A stretch of 64,000 bases of DNA from Arenibacter sp. ARW7G5Y1 (GTDB taxonomy: Bacteria; Bacteroidota; Bacteroidia; Flavobacteriales; Flavobacteriaceae), in the NCBI RefSeq assembly GCF_003201775.1, contig NZ_QJJZ01000001.1, positions 629,233 to 693,232 on the forward strand, read 5' to 3'. The notes below the pieces were generated by a model. That model had not been told where the DNA came from and did no database searches. It saw only the letters and a program-made list of their open reading frames with translations. Of the stretch, positions 9,830 through 19,582 are shown in pieces. Each line of letters starts with the position of its first letter. Within the stretch, counting starts at the first letter, position 1. The position numbers and the translations under genes were made by a program.

Positions 9830-11122
9830 TTGGAGGCATATAGTGTCATTATCATTGTTATTTCATTACTGTTTTCGGCCTTTTTCTCAGGAATGGAAAT
9901 AGCCTTTATTTCTGCGAATAAAATTCATATAGAAATAGAAAAAAAACAGGAAGGCTTTATGCCTAAGGTGCTGACCCGCCTTACCAAAAAACCTTCCAAG
10001 TTTATTGCTACCATGCTTATTGGCAACAATATAGCCTTGGTGGTCTACGGACTTTTTATGGGAGACCTGCTTATGAACCTATTTGCAGGAATCGAGGCGG
10101 ATCCAAGTGGATTCTTAAGTTTAATGCTTACGGATTTCAGCTTGGTGACCCAAACCGTTATCTCTACTTTGATTATTTTATTGACGGCCGAGTTTTTGCC
10201 CAAGGTGTTATTTCAGATTTATAGTAACACCATGCTCAGGATATTGGCAATTCCCGCCTATATTTTTTATGTATTATTCTCTGTAATTTCGGATTTCGTT
10301 ATTTGGATTTCCGATATAATTCTTAAAGTGCTCTTTAAAACAGATGGGGATGAGGTGCAATTGGCGTTTAGTAAAATAGAATTGGGAGATTATATTACCG
10401 AACAAATGGAGGCTGTGGAGAAGGAAGATGAGGTGGATTCTGAAATACAGATTTTCCAAAATGCCTTGGAGTTTTCTGGAGTTAAGGCCAGGGAGGTAAT
10501 GGTGCCAAGAACCGAGATTGCGGCAGTGGAACTTCATGAGACCCCTAAAAATTTGGCAAAACTTTTTACGGAAACAGGCTACTCCAAAATTCTTGTATTC
10601 AAGGATACCATAGACAACATTATTGGTTATGTGCATTCCTATGAGCTTTTTAAGAAACCCAAAACCATAAAAAGTATCCTGCTGCCAGTGGAGTTTGTGC
10701 CGGAAACAATGCTCATCAATGATATTCTTAATATTTTGACCAAAAAAAGGAAAAGCATCGCGGTGGTTCTGGATGAGTATGGCGGTACTTCTGGGGTAAT
10801 GACGGTCGAGGATATCGTGGAGGTACTTTTCGGCGACATAGAGGATGAACATGATACCACCGATTTGTATGAGGAGCAGATAAATCAAAACTCCTATAAG
10901 TTTTCGGGGAGGTTGGAAGTGGATTATATTAATGAACAATACAAATTGGAGCTTCCGGAAAGTGATGAGTACGAAACCTTGGGGGGGTTGATCATTAATG
11001 AAACGGGCGAGATCCCAGAGAAAAACTCAGAGATTAAGGTTGGTAATTTTCTTTTTGCAGTGTTGGAGGTTTCAAGTAATAAAATAGATATGGTATCCTT
11101 GATGGTGCTTGATGATGAATAG
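9830..11122 (+). CDS. Hemolysin C/CorC family protein (CNNM, CBS pair, transporter-associated domain)
   Basis: This 430-residue protein has an N-terminal CNNM membrane domain with about four hydrophobic segments (residues 1-165), then a CBS pair (around residues 205-330; VPRTEIAAVEL and VVLDEYGGTSGVMTVEDI) and a C-terminal CorC_HlyC domain (residues 345-425). Relatives are linked to magnesium or other divalent cation efflux; 'hemolysin' is a historical name. A TTG start at 9830 is preferred because it keeps the conserved N-terminal helix ending in FFSGMEIAF; the next ATG falls inside that motif. It lies 2 bp after the small membrane gene. Confidence 0.85.
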   Translation: MEAYSVIIIVISLLFSAFFSGMEIAFISANKIHIEIEKKQEGFMPKVLTRLTKKPSKFIATMLIGNNIALVVYGLFMGDLLMNLFAGIEADPSGFLSLMLTDFSLVTQTVISTLIILLTAEFLPKVLFQIYSNTMLRILAIPAYIFYVLFSVISDFVIWISDIILKVLFKTDGDEVQLAFSKIELGDYITEQMEAVEKEDEVDSEIQIFQNALEFSGVKAREVMVPRTEIAAVELHETPKNLAKLFTETGYSKILVFKDTIDNIIGYVHSYELFKKPKTIKSILLPVEFVPETMLINDILNILTKKRKSIAVVLDEYGGTSGVMTVEDIVEVLFGDIEDEHDTTDLYEEQINQNSYKFSGRLEVDYINEQYKLELPESDEYETLGGLIINETGEIPEKNSEIKVGNFLFAVLEVSSNKIDMVSLMVLDDE

Positions 11123-11214
11123 GTATTTAAGGTTTTTTTAGTTTTTATTATTTCAAAAGAAAGTAGTAATTTCGCCTCCCGATAGTAACGGGATAAATAT
11201 AAACAATTTACATA

Positions 11215-13332
11215 ATGGCAATTTTAGAGAATATAAGGAAACGAACTACCGTTTTAATTTTAATTATTGGTTTGGCTTTGTTCGCATTCGTAATTTCAGG
11301 GGTGTTTAGCAGCAATGACATGGGTGGTGGAAAGGTTGGTTCTTCCGTAGCCGAGATCAATGGGGATGAAATTTCCATAGATCAATTTAGAAGGAATGTG
11401 GAGGCGTATTCTAGAATGGCCGGTCCTACTGCTTCTTCCATGCAATTGGTCAATCAAGTATGGGATAGGGAAGTGAGAAATACCATTCTTGACCAACAAT
11501 TTGAGGAGTTGGGTATTAATATTGAACAGGATCAGATAATAAATTATATTAAGACCATTCCTTCCTATGTTCAAAATCCCGAATTTCATAATGCCAGCGG
11601 TGTTTTCGATGAAAACAAGTTTAGGGAATCCGTAGCCGATTGGAAGGCAAACAATCCAGGTCGCTACGCTTTGTGGTTACAGGATGAACAGGCCATTATA
11701 CAGAATGCCAAGGAACAGACTTATTTTAACCTTATAAAAGCAGGTGTTGGTTCCACCTTGAAAGAAGGGGAATTGGATTATAAGTTGGCCAATGATAAAG
11801 TGGATATTAAGTATGTGCGCGTACCTTTTACCTCCATTCCGGATTCATCCATAGCGGTTACCAAGAAAGAGATAGAAGCGTATATCAATGATCACAAAAA
11901 GGATTATAAACAAGACAAGGCCAGAGATCTTGAATTTGTCTATTTCGAGGAAAAAGCTTCTTTGGAAGATGAAAATGCTGTAAAGGAGGAAATTACAAAA
12001 CTTTTGGAGGACCGCGTTGAGTACAATGCTCAAAAGGATACCAACGATACCATTAAAGGTTTCAGGAATACTACGGATATGGTTGCCTTTTTGGACAGAA
12101 ATTCGGATCTAAAATACGATACCATTTATAAGGCTAAGAAAGATCTGCCTGCTAAATTTGCGGATACCCTTATGTCCTTGGAAAAGGGAGATATATTTGG
12201 GACTTATCGCGATGGGGATTACTTTAAGGTATCCAAAATGATGGATAGAAAGGCAAATGGTACGGTAAAATCCAGTCATATCCTAATATCTTATGTAGGC
12301 GCTCAACGTGCCAATCCGGAGGTTACCCGAACCAAGGAGGATGCTGAGAAAAAAGCTAAGGAATTGTTGAGGGAGGCAAAGCGGACCGGAACTGTTTTTG
12401 CAGAATTGGCCAGGGATAATTCGGACGGACCTTCCGCCCCTCAGGGCGGCGACCTTGGATATAACCAGGAAGGTGTAATGGTAGCACCGTTTAACGACTT
12501 CACATTTAGTAATCCGGTTGGAGCCATAGGTATGGTTGAGACGGATTTTGGGTTTCATATCGTTAAGATAGATGACAAACAGGATATTGTTAGAATAGCC
12601 ACTTTGGCAAGGGAAATTGAACCATCCGAAGAAACTATCAATACTTTGTTCACCGAGGCAACCAAATTTGAAATGGAAACCACCTCCGATAAGGATTTTG
12701 CGGTGGCTGCCAAAGAAAGTAACTTCGTGGTTAGGCCGGTAAATAAAATTAAGGAGATGGATGAAAACCTGCCAGGACTTTCGGCCCAACGTGCCATCGT
12801 CCAATGGGCTTTTAACGAAGACACCAAGTTGGGCGAGGTTAAAAGGTTCAACATAAATAACGGATATGCCGTTGTGAGGCTGACTGCAAAATACGCAGAA
12901 GGATTGATGAGTGTGGAAGACGCTTCGGCTTTAGTGCTTCCAAAATTGAGAAAGGAAAAAAAGGCGGCACAGATCATAGAAGCCAATAAGGGTAAAACTA
13001 TGGATGAATTCGCCAAGGATAATAATGTTATAGCTTCTACAGCTTCTGCATTGACCATGAAATCCCCTATCATACCAGGTGCGGGATCGGAAGCTTTTGT
13101 TGTTGGTACTGCCTTTGCTATGGAGCAAGGAGCTACCTCTGGTTTAATCAAGGGGGATAGTGGCGTATATATGCTAACGGTTACCAAAAAAGAAGAAGCG
13201 GCCAAATTGGATAATTACAGCACTTATGCCAATAATTTACAGGCAGGTGCTGCGGGTAGAGTAAATTTTGCTGTATACAATGCCTTAAAGGAATCTTCGG
13301 TTATAGAGGATAAAAGAGCAATTTTTTATTAG
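11215..13332 (+). CDS. ppiD: PpiD-like periplasmic folding chaperone / peptidylprolyl isomerase
   Basis: This 705-residue protein has the PpiD architecture: one N-terminal membrane anchor (about residues 13-31), a SurA-like N domain with the typical EINGDEIS block, and a parvulin (PPIC) domain at roughly residues 350-450 (SSHILISY, then APQGGDLGY and FGFHIVKI). It helps newly translocated proteins fold at the periplasmic face of the inner membrane. It is last in the plus-strand run, 92 bp after the preceding gene, and is followed by a strong terminator. Confidence 0.88.
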   Translation: MAILENIRKRTTVLILIIGLALFAFVISGVFSSNDMGGGKVGSSVAEINGDEISIDQFRRNVEAYSRMAGPTASSMQLVNQVWDREVRNTILDQQFEELGINIEQDQIINYIKTIPSYVQNPEFHNASGVFDENKFRESVADWKANNPGRYALWLQDEQAIIQNAKEQTYFNLIKAGVGSTLKEGELDYKLANDKVDIKYVRVPFTSIPDSSIAVTKKEIEAYINDHKKDYKQDKARDLEFVYFEEKASLEDENAVKEEITKLLEDRVEYNAQKDTNDTIKGFRNTTDMVAFLDRNSDLKYDTIYKAKKDLPAKFADTLMSLEKGDIFGTYRDGDYFKVSKMMDRKANGTVKSSHILISYVGAQRANPEVTRTKEDAEKKAKELLREAKRTGTVFAELARDNSDGPSAPQGGDLGYNQEGVMVAPFNDFTFSNPVGAIGMVETDFGFHIVKIDDKQDIVRIATLAREIEPSEETINTLFTEATKFEMETTSDKDFAVAAKESNFVVRPVNKIKEMDENLPGLSAQRAIVQWAFNEDTKLGEVKRFNINNGYAVVRLTAKYAEGLMSVEDASALVLPKLRKEKKAAQIIEANKGKTMDEFAKDNNVIASTASALTMKSPIIPGAGSEAFVVGTAFAMEQGATSGLIKGDSGVYMLTVTKKEEAAKLDNYSTYANNLQAGAAGRVNFAVYNALKESSVIEDKRAIFY

Positions 13333-13351
13333 TATGGCGAAAGTTCTTCAT

Positions 13352-13393
13352 AAAACGATAAAGCCTCCCACATATGGGAGGCTTTATCGTTTT
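13352..13393. terminator. Bidirectional intrinsic terminator
   Basis: A perfect 19-bp stem with loop CATA is flanked by A and T tracts. It separates two converging genes (ppiD on plus, GHMP kinase on minus) and can stop transcription both ways. It is unusually long and perfect. Confidence 0.88.
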
Positions 13394-13446
13394 GGTAGTT
13401 TGGTTTCATTTCAATGGGAACAATCTTGTACCTTAATTCTTTAGGC

Positions 13447-14373
13447 CTATTTTACCATTTTTGAATAGGGAATAACGGTGTTATATCCCTTTTCCCTAAA
13501 GTAATCTGGAGCGGTCTTGTTGCCTGTTGCCAAAATAAAATCCCCGCCCCAGGCTCCCAAACTCTTTATGGCCCCCTTGTAATCAGGAAACAATCGTTCT
13601 TTTACCATGGGCATTCCAAGGATTTCACTTAAGATTAGTTCGTGTTTTTTAATTAGTTTATCAAATTGGGACAGCCGGGTACAGGTTAACATTCTTTGGG
13701 TAATACTATTAATCTGGGATATTGTGGAAAAGCGGTTGAATTCCTTCTTGCGATATTGGACAATACCCTCCCTGCTGTTTTGTTTTTGATTTAGATAAAC
13801 AAAGTACAGATTGTTTTTAAACGGAGGGTTAAAGGTTGCTGACTGTACAATAGGAGTCTTGTTCTTTAATTGGTAAGTTATGGGCGAACTGTTTTGTGCA
13901 CAGGCAATGTCGTAACCACTACCGGAAAAGGCATTCCAAAGTAGGGTGTAAGCATCGATTTGGGCCCATTGGGCAATGTTGTTGATCAAGGTGGATGACG
14001 ACCCCAAACCCCATTGTCTTGGAAAGTTCAAGGCCGTGGAAACCTCATAACCTTGGTCGGCGCTTAAAAATTTGGGGTTCAATTTTCTGGCTTCCGTAAG
14101 AATTTTATTAAGGGTGCCCGAAATATCCAAGGCCTCTTTGGAAACGACATTTTGTGAAATTGGGTGCAAACCCTCCAATTCATATATGCTTTCAAACCAA
14201 GGCTTGCCCTTTTCGTCCAAACTTTTCCATGTCAACAGATTGTTGTCTCCAATCTCTTTTACGGAAAGGGATTGTCCGTATAGAGTGGGTACCGCCAAAC
14301 TTTGGGCACCATCCAAGACCAGATACTCTGCGGTAATCAATAGTTTTCCGTTACTGTAATATTGTTTTGTCAT
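13447..14373 (-). CDS. GYDIA-family GHMP kinase (probable mevalonate-pathway kinase)
   Basis: This 308-residue protein has GHMP kinase signatures: the ATP-binding loop WGLGSSSTL, the GSGYDIACA block that names the family, and the C-terminal GAWGGDFIL segment. It overlaps the HMG-CoA reductase gene by 4 bp (ATGA), so the two are translationally coupled. The pairing indicates a kinase of the mevalonate route to isoprenoids, either mevalonate or phosphomevalonate kinase; which one cannot be told from sequence. Confidence 0.85.
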   Translation of the reverse strand: MTKQYYSNGKLLITAEYLVLDGAQSLAVPTLYGQSLSVKEIGDNNLLTWKSLDEKGKPWFESIYELEGLHPISQNVVSKEALDISGTLNKILTEARKLNPKFLSADQGYEVSTALNFPRQWGLGSSSTLINNIAQWAQIDAYTLLWNAFSGSGYDIACAQNSSPITYQLKNKTPIVQSATFNPPFKNNLYFVYLNQKQNSREGIVQYRKKEFNRFSTISQINSITQRMLTCTRLSQFDKLIKKHELILSEILGMPMVKERLFPDYKGAIKSLGAWGGDFILATGNKTAPDYFREKGYNTVIPYSKMVK

Positions 14374-15692
14374 CTTTTGTTTCTCAGCTCTTCAAAGGCT
14401 TCCACTACCGCGCTATGGGAGGCTGTATGCCTTTTAAAATAGTCTACCAAGCTTAATTTCTCATCTTCCGTTGCGCCCAATTGATTCAATATATTCAATA
14501 AATGCATTTTCATATGCCCTTGTTGTATACCCGTGGTTACCAAAGAGCGTACCGCACCAAAGTTTTGGGCGAGTCCGGCAACGGCTATAATTTGCATTAG
14601 TTCTTTTGCGCTAGGATTTTGTAAAATTTCCAAGGCAAGTTTTACCAATGGATGCAATCTGGTTAGGCCACCCACCGTTCCTAGGGCCATGGGAATTTCT
14701 ATCCAGAATCTAAATATTCCGTTTTCTATACTGGCGTGTGTAAGACTGGTATAGCGCCCATCTTTGGAAGCATAGGCATGTGCTCCTGCTTCTACTGCCC
14801 TAAAATCGTTTCCTGTAGCCAAAACTACGGCATCAATTCCATTCATGATCCCTTTGTTATGGGTTACGGCCCTGTAGGGCTCCACTTTGGCAATATTAAC
14901 GGCACGGACCATTTTTTTCGCAAAATCTTCTGTGGTAATTCCATGGTGGCCTTTTAAGTCGGAAACTGGACAACTAACCTCTGCCCGTACCACACAATTG
15001 GGGATATAGTTGGAAAGAATGCTCATGACTATTTCGATATCCTTCTCGCCATCGGAAAAGGGACCATATTGCTGTGCTTCCTCCTTTAGGCATTGAGCGA
15101 ACCCTTCCAAACAGGAGTTTATGAAATTTGCCCCCATGGCATCCAAGGTTTCAAAAGTGCAATGTAATTGGAAATAGTTATCCAGTTCGGATGTTTTATC
15201 CCGTAATTCAATATTCTTGATTCCACCGCCTCGTTTTTCCATGTTTTTAACAATGGGAGCAACACTGCTGATCAATCTTGGCCTTACATGCTTGAAAAAT
15301 TTGGTGAGTTTTTCTATATCGCCCTGGTACATAAAATGTACTTGACCTACTTTTTCCGTTCCCAGAACGGTAGTCTTAAAGCCCCCACGGGTCTGCCAAA
15401 ACTTGGCTGCCTTACTGGCTGCTGCAACAACGGAACTTTCCTCAATGGCCATGGGGATGGCGTAAAGCTTATTGTTTATGAGAAAATTGGGGGCAATGCC
15501 CAGTGGTAAATAAAAGTTGGTGATGGTATTTTCAATAAATTCATCATGTAAATTCTGTAATTTATCATCCTCGTTCCAATATTGTTTTAGAACGGCAATT
15601 GTTTCTTTGGGATGTTGGGTATAATGTTGGGCAATCCAGTTAATTTTGTCCTCTTTGGTCAGCTTGGAAAATCCTTCTATAGGTTTGGTCAT
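14370..15692 (-). CDS. Hydroxymethylglutaryl-CoA reductase, class II
   Basis: HMG-CoA reductase converts HMG-CoA to mevalonate (or the reverse). This 440-residue soluble protein matches the class II form by size and lack of membrane segments. Motifs include ENTITNFYLPLGIAPNF, PMAIEESSVVAAAS with the catalytic Glu, HNKGIMNGIDAV with the catalytic Lys region, ATGNDFRAVEAG with the Asp, and a C-terminal RHTASHS with the His. The family is often named degradative, but coupling to a GHMP kinase argues for biosynthesis here. It starts 220 bp from the divergent peptidase gene. Confidence 0.92.
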   Translation of the reverse strand: MTKPIEGFSKLTKEDKINWIAQHYTQHPKETIAVLKQYWNEDDKLQNLHDEFIENTITNFYLPLGIAPNFLINNKLYAIPMAIEESSVVAAASKAAKFWQTRGGFKTTVLGTEKVGQVHFMYQGDIEKLTKFFKHVRPRLISSVAPIVKNMEKRGGGIKNIELRDKTSELDNYFQLHCTFETLDAMGANFINSCLEGFAQCLKEEAQQYGPFSDGEKDIEIVMSILSNYIPNCVVRAEVSCPVSDLKGHHGITTEDFAKKMVRAVNIAKVEPYRAVTHNKGIMNGIDAVVLATGNDFRAVEAGAHAYASKDGRYTSLTHASIENGIFRFWIEIPMALGTVGGLTRLHPLVKLALEILQNPSAKELMQIIAVAGLAQNFGAVRSLVTTGIQQGHMKMHLLNILNQLGATEDEKLSLVDYFKRHTASHSAVVEAFEELRNKR

Positions 15693-15854
15693 TAGGCTTG
15701 CGATTTCTTTGTGTAAAGATAGTAATATGGCGTCAATCCACTATACATCTTAAAATAGGTTTCAAAAGGTTAAAAAATGTTATTTTTTTACTGGTAAGTC
15801 ATTTTCTTTGTGGATTTTTTAGTAAACTTGAAGATTTGAATAAATTTTTGAAAA

Positions 15855-15884
15855 TACTGAAATTATTATTGATGTATTTCAGTA
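15855..15884. promoter_or_regulatory. Inverted repeat in divergent promoter region
   Basis: The arms TACTGAAAT (15855-15863) and ATTTCAGTA (15876-15884) are exact reverse complements separated by 12 nt. The repeat is 28 bp before the peptidase start, where an operator could sit, but in AT-rich DNA it may be chance. The rest of the 220-bp divergent gap shows no gene. Confidence 0.3.
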
Positions 15885-15912
15885 ATAATAAATCCAATAA
15901 ACCTTTGTTTTT

Positions 15913-18078
15913 GTGAGAAAACCCCCCTTACTATTGCCAATAGTATTTTTTTTGTGTCATTTTTCAGTGCTGATGGCTCAAAACAAACAGCTGTCCCTGC
16001 AGGAAATTTATGATGGTACTTTTAGTGTAAAGGGTTTGGATAGATTGCGGTCCTTGAAAAATGGGAAACAATACACCATTTTAAATGTGGATAAGGCAAC
16101 AGCCACCTCGTCTATAGAAATATATGATTACAAAACCCAAAAAAAGCGTGAAACAATAGTTTCATCCTCAAGTTCGGTACCATATTTTATGTCGTACGAA
16201 TTTAGTGAAGATGAATCCAAATTATTGTTGGCCACGGCCATTGAGCCTATCTTCAGACGATCTACTTTAAGGATTTACTATGTATACGACCTCAAAACCA
16301 AAGATATCTCCGCTGTATCAAGTTCCAAAATCCAGGAACCGTCCTTTTCTCCTGATGGAGGCAAGCTTGCCTATGTAAAGAACAATAATATCTATGTTTG
16401 GGATATAGCCACCGATAGTACCACCCAACTTACTAGGGATGGGATAAAAAATAGGATTATCAATGGGATAACGGATTGGGTCTACGAGGAGGAGTTTGCC
16501 TTTGTAAGGGCTTTTGAGTGGAATGCCGATGGTTCTAAATTGGCATTCATAAAATTTGATGAATCCAAAGGCCCGGAATTTTCAATGGACGTTTACGGTT
16601 CCGAACTTTACCAGTCCCAAACTGTGTTCAAGTATCCAAAGGCCGGGGAAAATAATTCAGAAGTCTCCCTACATATTGTGGATATGGACACTTACCAAAT
16701 TACCCGTGCTGATTTAGACGATCCGTATTATATAGCTAGAATTCAATGGACGAAGGATCCCCATTTTCTTAGCGTCCAGGTTTTGAACCGTCACCAGAAT
16801 CAATTAAGGCTATTTACGGTAAGTACAATAAATAATACCAGCAGTCTTTTGTTGGAAGAAACCGATGATGCTTATGTCACTGTTACGGACGATCTAACAT
16901 TTTTGGCCGATGACAGCTTTGTTTGGACGAGTGAGAAGGATGGGTATAAGCACATTTACCTGTATGATGCAGTGGGCAATTTAAAAAATCAGGTTACCAA
17001 AGGTCCATGGGAGGTGACCAAGTTTTATGGTTACGACCCAAAGAAAGATCTAATTTATTATCAATCCACGGAAAATGGATCAATGAATCGGGATGTGTAT
17101 AGCGTGGGTAGCGATGGAGGGGGTAAAAGGCGTCTGACCACCAAATTGGGATGGAATGTCGCCGATTTTAGCGCCGATTTCACCTATTTCATCAATACCT
17201 ACTCCAGTGCTGCCAATCCCCCTGAATATGCGTTACATAATTCTATGAACGGAAAAAAAATTAAGGATATTTTATTTAATCGGCAGCTAATTTCTAAATT
17301 GGAGAATTATAGTATAAATCCAAAAGAATTTTCTACCATTGCCATTAATGGCAATGACTTGAATATGTGGATGATAAAACCTAAAGATTTTGATGTAAGC
17401 AAAAAATACCCATTATTTATGACCCAATACAGTGGGCCGGGGTCGCAACAGGTGTCCAATAGTTGGCTGAACACCAACGATTATTGGTATCAAATGTTGG
17501 CCAATGAAGGGTATATTGTGGTTTGTGTAGATGGCAGGGGAACGGGATATAAAGGATCGGCCTTTAAAAAGGTAACCTATTTGGAACTGGGAAAATATGA
17601 GGTAGAAGACCAAATAGCAGCAGCTAAAAAATTAAGTGAACTGCCTTATATCGATGAATCAAGGACGGGAATTTGGGGTTGGAGTTATGGTGGATTTATG
17701 TCTACCAATTGTTTGTTAAAAGGAAATGATACCTTTGAAATGGCCATTGCAGTGGCACCGGTAACCTCATGGAGGTTCTATGATTCCATTTATACAGAGC
17801 GTTTTATGCGCACGCCCCAGGAAAACCCCAGTGGTTATGATGAAAATTCCCCTTTTAATTATCCAGAGCTTTTAAAGGGTAAGTATTTATTGGTTCATGG
17901 TACAGCAGATGACAACGTACATCTGCAAAATTCAATGCGGATGGTAACGGCATTGGTACAGGCCAATAAGCAGTTTGATTGGGCCATATATCCCGATAAA
18001 AATCACAGTATAAAAGGTGGTAACACCCGCCTGCACCTGTACACGAAAATGACCAATTTTATAAAAGAAAATCTATAA
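15913..18078 (+). CDS. Dipeptidyl peptidase IV (S9 family prolyl peptidase)
   Basis: This 721-residue exported protease removes X-Pro or X-Ala dipeptides from peptide N-termini. It has a signal peptide (about residues 1-22), an N-terminal beta-propeller with the DPP IV Glu motif (DWVYEEEFA, substrate amino-group binding), and a C-terminal alpha/beta hydrolase. The triad is visible as GWSYGG (Ser near residue 591), GTADDNVH (Asp) and DKNHSI (His). The start is a GTG; no upstream ATG extends the signal peptide sensibly. Two peptide transporters follow on the same strand, suggesting use of external peptides. Confidence 0.93.
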   Translation: MRKPPLLLPIVFFLCHFSVLMAQNKQLSLQEIYDGTFSVKGLDRLRSLKNGKQYTILNVDKATATSSIEIYDYKTQKKRETIVSSSSSVPYFMSYEFSEDESKLLLATAIEPIFRRSTLRIYYVYDLKTKDISAVSSSKIQEPSFSPDGGKLAYVKNNNIYVWDIATDSTTQLTRDGIKNRIINGITDWVYEEEFAFVRAFEWNADGSKLAFIKFDESKGPEFSMDVYGSELYQSQTVFKYPKAGENNSEVSLHIVDMDTYQITRADLDDPYYIARIQWTKDPHFLSVQVLNRHQNQLRLFTVSTINNTSSLLLEETDDAYVTVTDDLTFLADDSFVWTSEKDGYKHIYLYDAVGNLKNQVTKGPWEVTKFYGYDPKKDLIYYQSTENGSMNRDVYSVGSDGGGKRRLTTKLGWNVADFSADFTYFINTYSSAANPPEYALHNSMNGKKIKDILFNRQLISKLENYSINPKEFSTIAINGNDLNMWMIKPKDFDVSKKYPLFMTQYSGPGSQQVSNSWLNTNDYWYQMLANEGYIVVCVDGRGTGYKGSAFKKVTYLELGKYEVEDQIAAAKKLSELPYIDESRTGIWGWSYGGFMSTNCLLKGNDTFEMAIAVAPVTSWRFYDSIYTERFMRTPQENPSGYDENSPFNYPELLKGKYLLVHGTADDNVHLQNSMRMVTALVQANKQFDWAIYPDKNHSIKGGNTRLHLYTKMTNFIKENL

Positions 18079-18095
18079 TTCATATCTCTTATCTT

Positions 18096-19457
18096 ATGCA
18101 GACAACGGTTAAACAAGCACATCAAAAGGAATTATTCGGCCATCCGGTTGGACTTTACATCTTATTCTTTACTGAAATGTGGGAACGATTCTCCTATTAT
18201 GGGATGCGGGCAATTTTGGTATTATATTTAATTACGGAGACAACGAATAGGAACCCAGGTTTGGGTTGGACCAATATAGAGGCTCTTTCACTTTATGGTT
18301 GGTACACTATGTCGGTCTTTGTGGCGTCTATTCCAGGGGGCATTATTGCGGATAGAATACTGGGACAAAAGAAGGCGGTAATTGTAGGTGCGGTGCTATT
18401 GGTGATAGGTCACAGTGTATTGGCCATTGAACAGATGTGGGCCTTTTATACGGGACTTGGTTTTATTGTAGCCGGTGTGGGTATGCTAAAGCCGAACATA
18501 TCTACCATGGTGGGCGGACTTTATCCTAAAGGTGATATTAGAAGGGATAAGGGGTTTACCATATTTTATATCGGTATAAATATAGGTGCATTCCTTTCCA
18601 GTTTAATTGTTGGTTATGTAGGAGAGGTGTATGGTTGGCATTATGGATTCGGATTGGCCGGTATTTGTATGCTTTTGGGACTAATACAGTTTGTTCTTGG
18701 CCAGAAATACCTGGTGGGTGTGGGCGACTTTCTTGGGAAATCTGCCAATGTGGAAGATCAAGAGGCTTTAACGAGACCACTTAATAAAACAGAAAAGGAC
18801 AGGGTAATTGTTTTGATCCTCTCTTTCTTAATGGTAATCGTATTTTTTGGAGCGTTTGAACAAGCAGGTGGATTAATGAATATCTATGCTTCGGAGAAAA
18901 CCAATAGAATGTTGATGGGTTGGGAGGTGCCTGCTTCATGGTTCCAATCTCTTAACGCCTTCTTTATTATTGTGTTAGGAGCCCTGGTGGCCAATTTCTG
19001 GGCGGGTCGTAAATTGAAGGGAAAGGAAGCGTCTTCCCTTTTTAAAATGATCGTTGGACTGATTATTATGGGCACTGGATTTTTATTTATGACGGCGGCA
19101 ACTGCCCAGTTTGAAAGTTCTGGATCTTCTGCCATGTATTGGTTGGTGCTGGCGTATTTGTTCCATACTGTGGGCGAGTTGAGCCTGTCTCCAGTTTCGC
19201 TGTCGTTTGTAACCAAATTGGCTCCTGCCAAATATGCTTCCTTGATGATGGGCCTATATTTTGCAACAACAGGTTTTGGAAATAAATTGGCGGGATTGCT
19301 GGGAGAATCCGCTTCACATCTTGGAGAGTATACGGTATTTACAGGAATTGCCATTTTCTGTATTCTTTTCGGATTGCTTATTAGGGTTTTCTTGAAAAAA
19401 TTGAAGGCGTTGACACATGGTGCAGAAGATAATGAGAAGAGAATTGTACACGAATAA
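18096..19457 (+). CDS. POT/PTR family proton-dependent peptide transporter, copy 1
   Basis: This 453-residue membrane protein has the POT signature ExWERFSYYGMR near residue 30, the GGxxADRxLG loop after helix 2, and the second signature FTIFYIGINIGAF. About 12 hydrophobic helices can be traced. It imports di- and tripeptides with protons across the inner membrane. It starts only 17 bp after the DPP IV stop, so it is probably co-transcribed with the enzyme that makes its substrates. Confidence 0.92.
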   Translation: MQTTVKQAHQKELFGHPVGLYILFFTEMWERFSYYGMRAILVLYLITETTNRNPGLGWTNIEALSLYGWYTMSVFVASIPGGIIADRILGQKKAVIVGAVLLVIGHSVLAIEQMWAFYTGLGFIVAGVGMLKPNISTMVGGLYPKGDIRRDKGFTIFYIGINIGAFLSSLIVGYVGEVYGWHYGFGLAGICMLLGLIQFVLGQKYLVGVGDFLGKSANVEDQEALTRPLNKTEKDRVIVLILSFLMVIVFFGAFEQAGGLMNIYASEKTNRMLMGWEVPASWFQSLNAFFIIVLGALVANFWAGRKLKGKEASSLFKMIVGLIIMGTGFLFMTAATAQFESSGSSAMYWLVLAYLFHTVGELSLSPVSLSFVTKLAPAKYASLMMGLYFATTGFGNKLAGLLGESASHLGEYTVFTGIAIFCILFGLLIRVFLKKLKALTHGAEDNEKRIVHE

Positions 19458-19582
19458 CATAAATCGCCAAATTGTATTTTGATCTTTTGGGTTTTTGAAT
19501 AGAGGGATAAGGTTGTTGTATTGTTCAATACAGCTGTAAGTTGTCATTAATCCTAAATTAATAATTTGTAATACAGTGGTAT

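Noticed and set aside
10274-10939. Antisense open frame of 221 codons opposite the CNNM/CBS gene
   Set aside because: It lies wholly opposite a strong coding gene, has a composition unlike a protein (many Ile, His, Phe, Tyr) and no motif.
12555-13205. Antisense open frame of 216 codons opposite the ppiD gene
   Set aside because: A shadow of ppiD: Ser/Leu-rich from complementing Glu/Lys codons, with no domain or own context.
15698-15916. Possible 72-codon gene in the divergent region before DPP IV
   Set aside because: Low-complexity AT-rich content (Phe, Leu, Lys, Asn), overlaps the peptidase start, and no recognisable feature.
18884-19528. Antisense open frame of 214 codons opposite the first POT gene
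   Set aside because: The plus-strand POT transporter is unmistakable and the antisense product has no family features.
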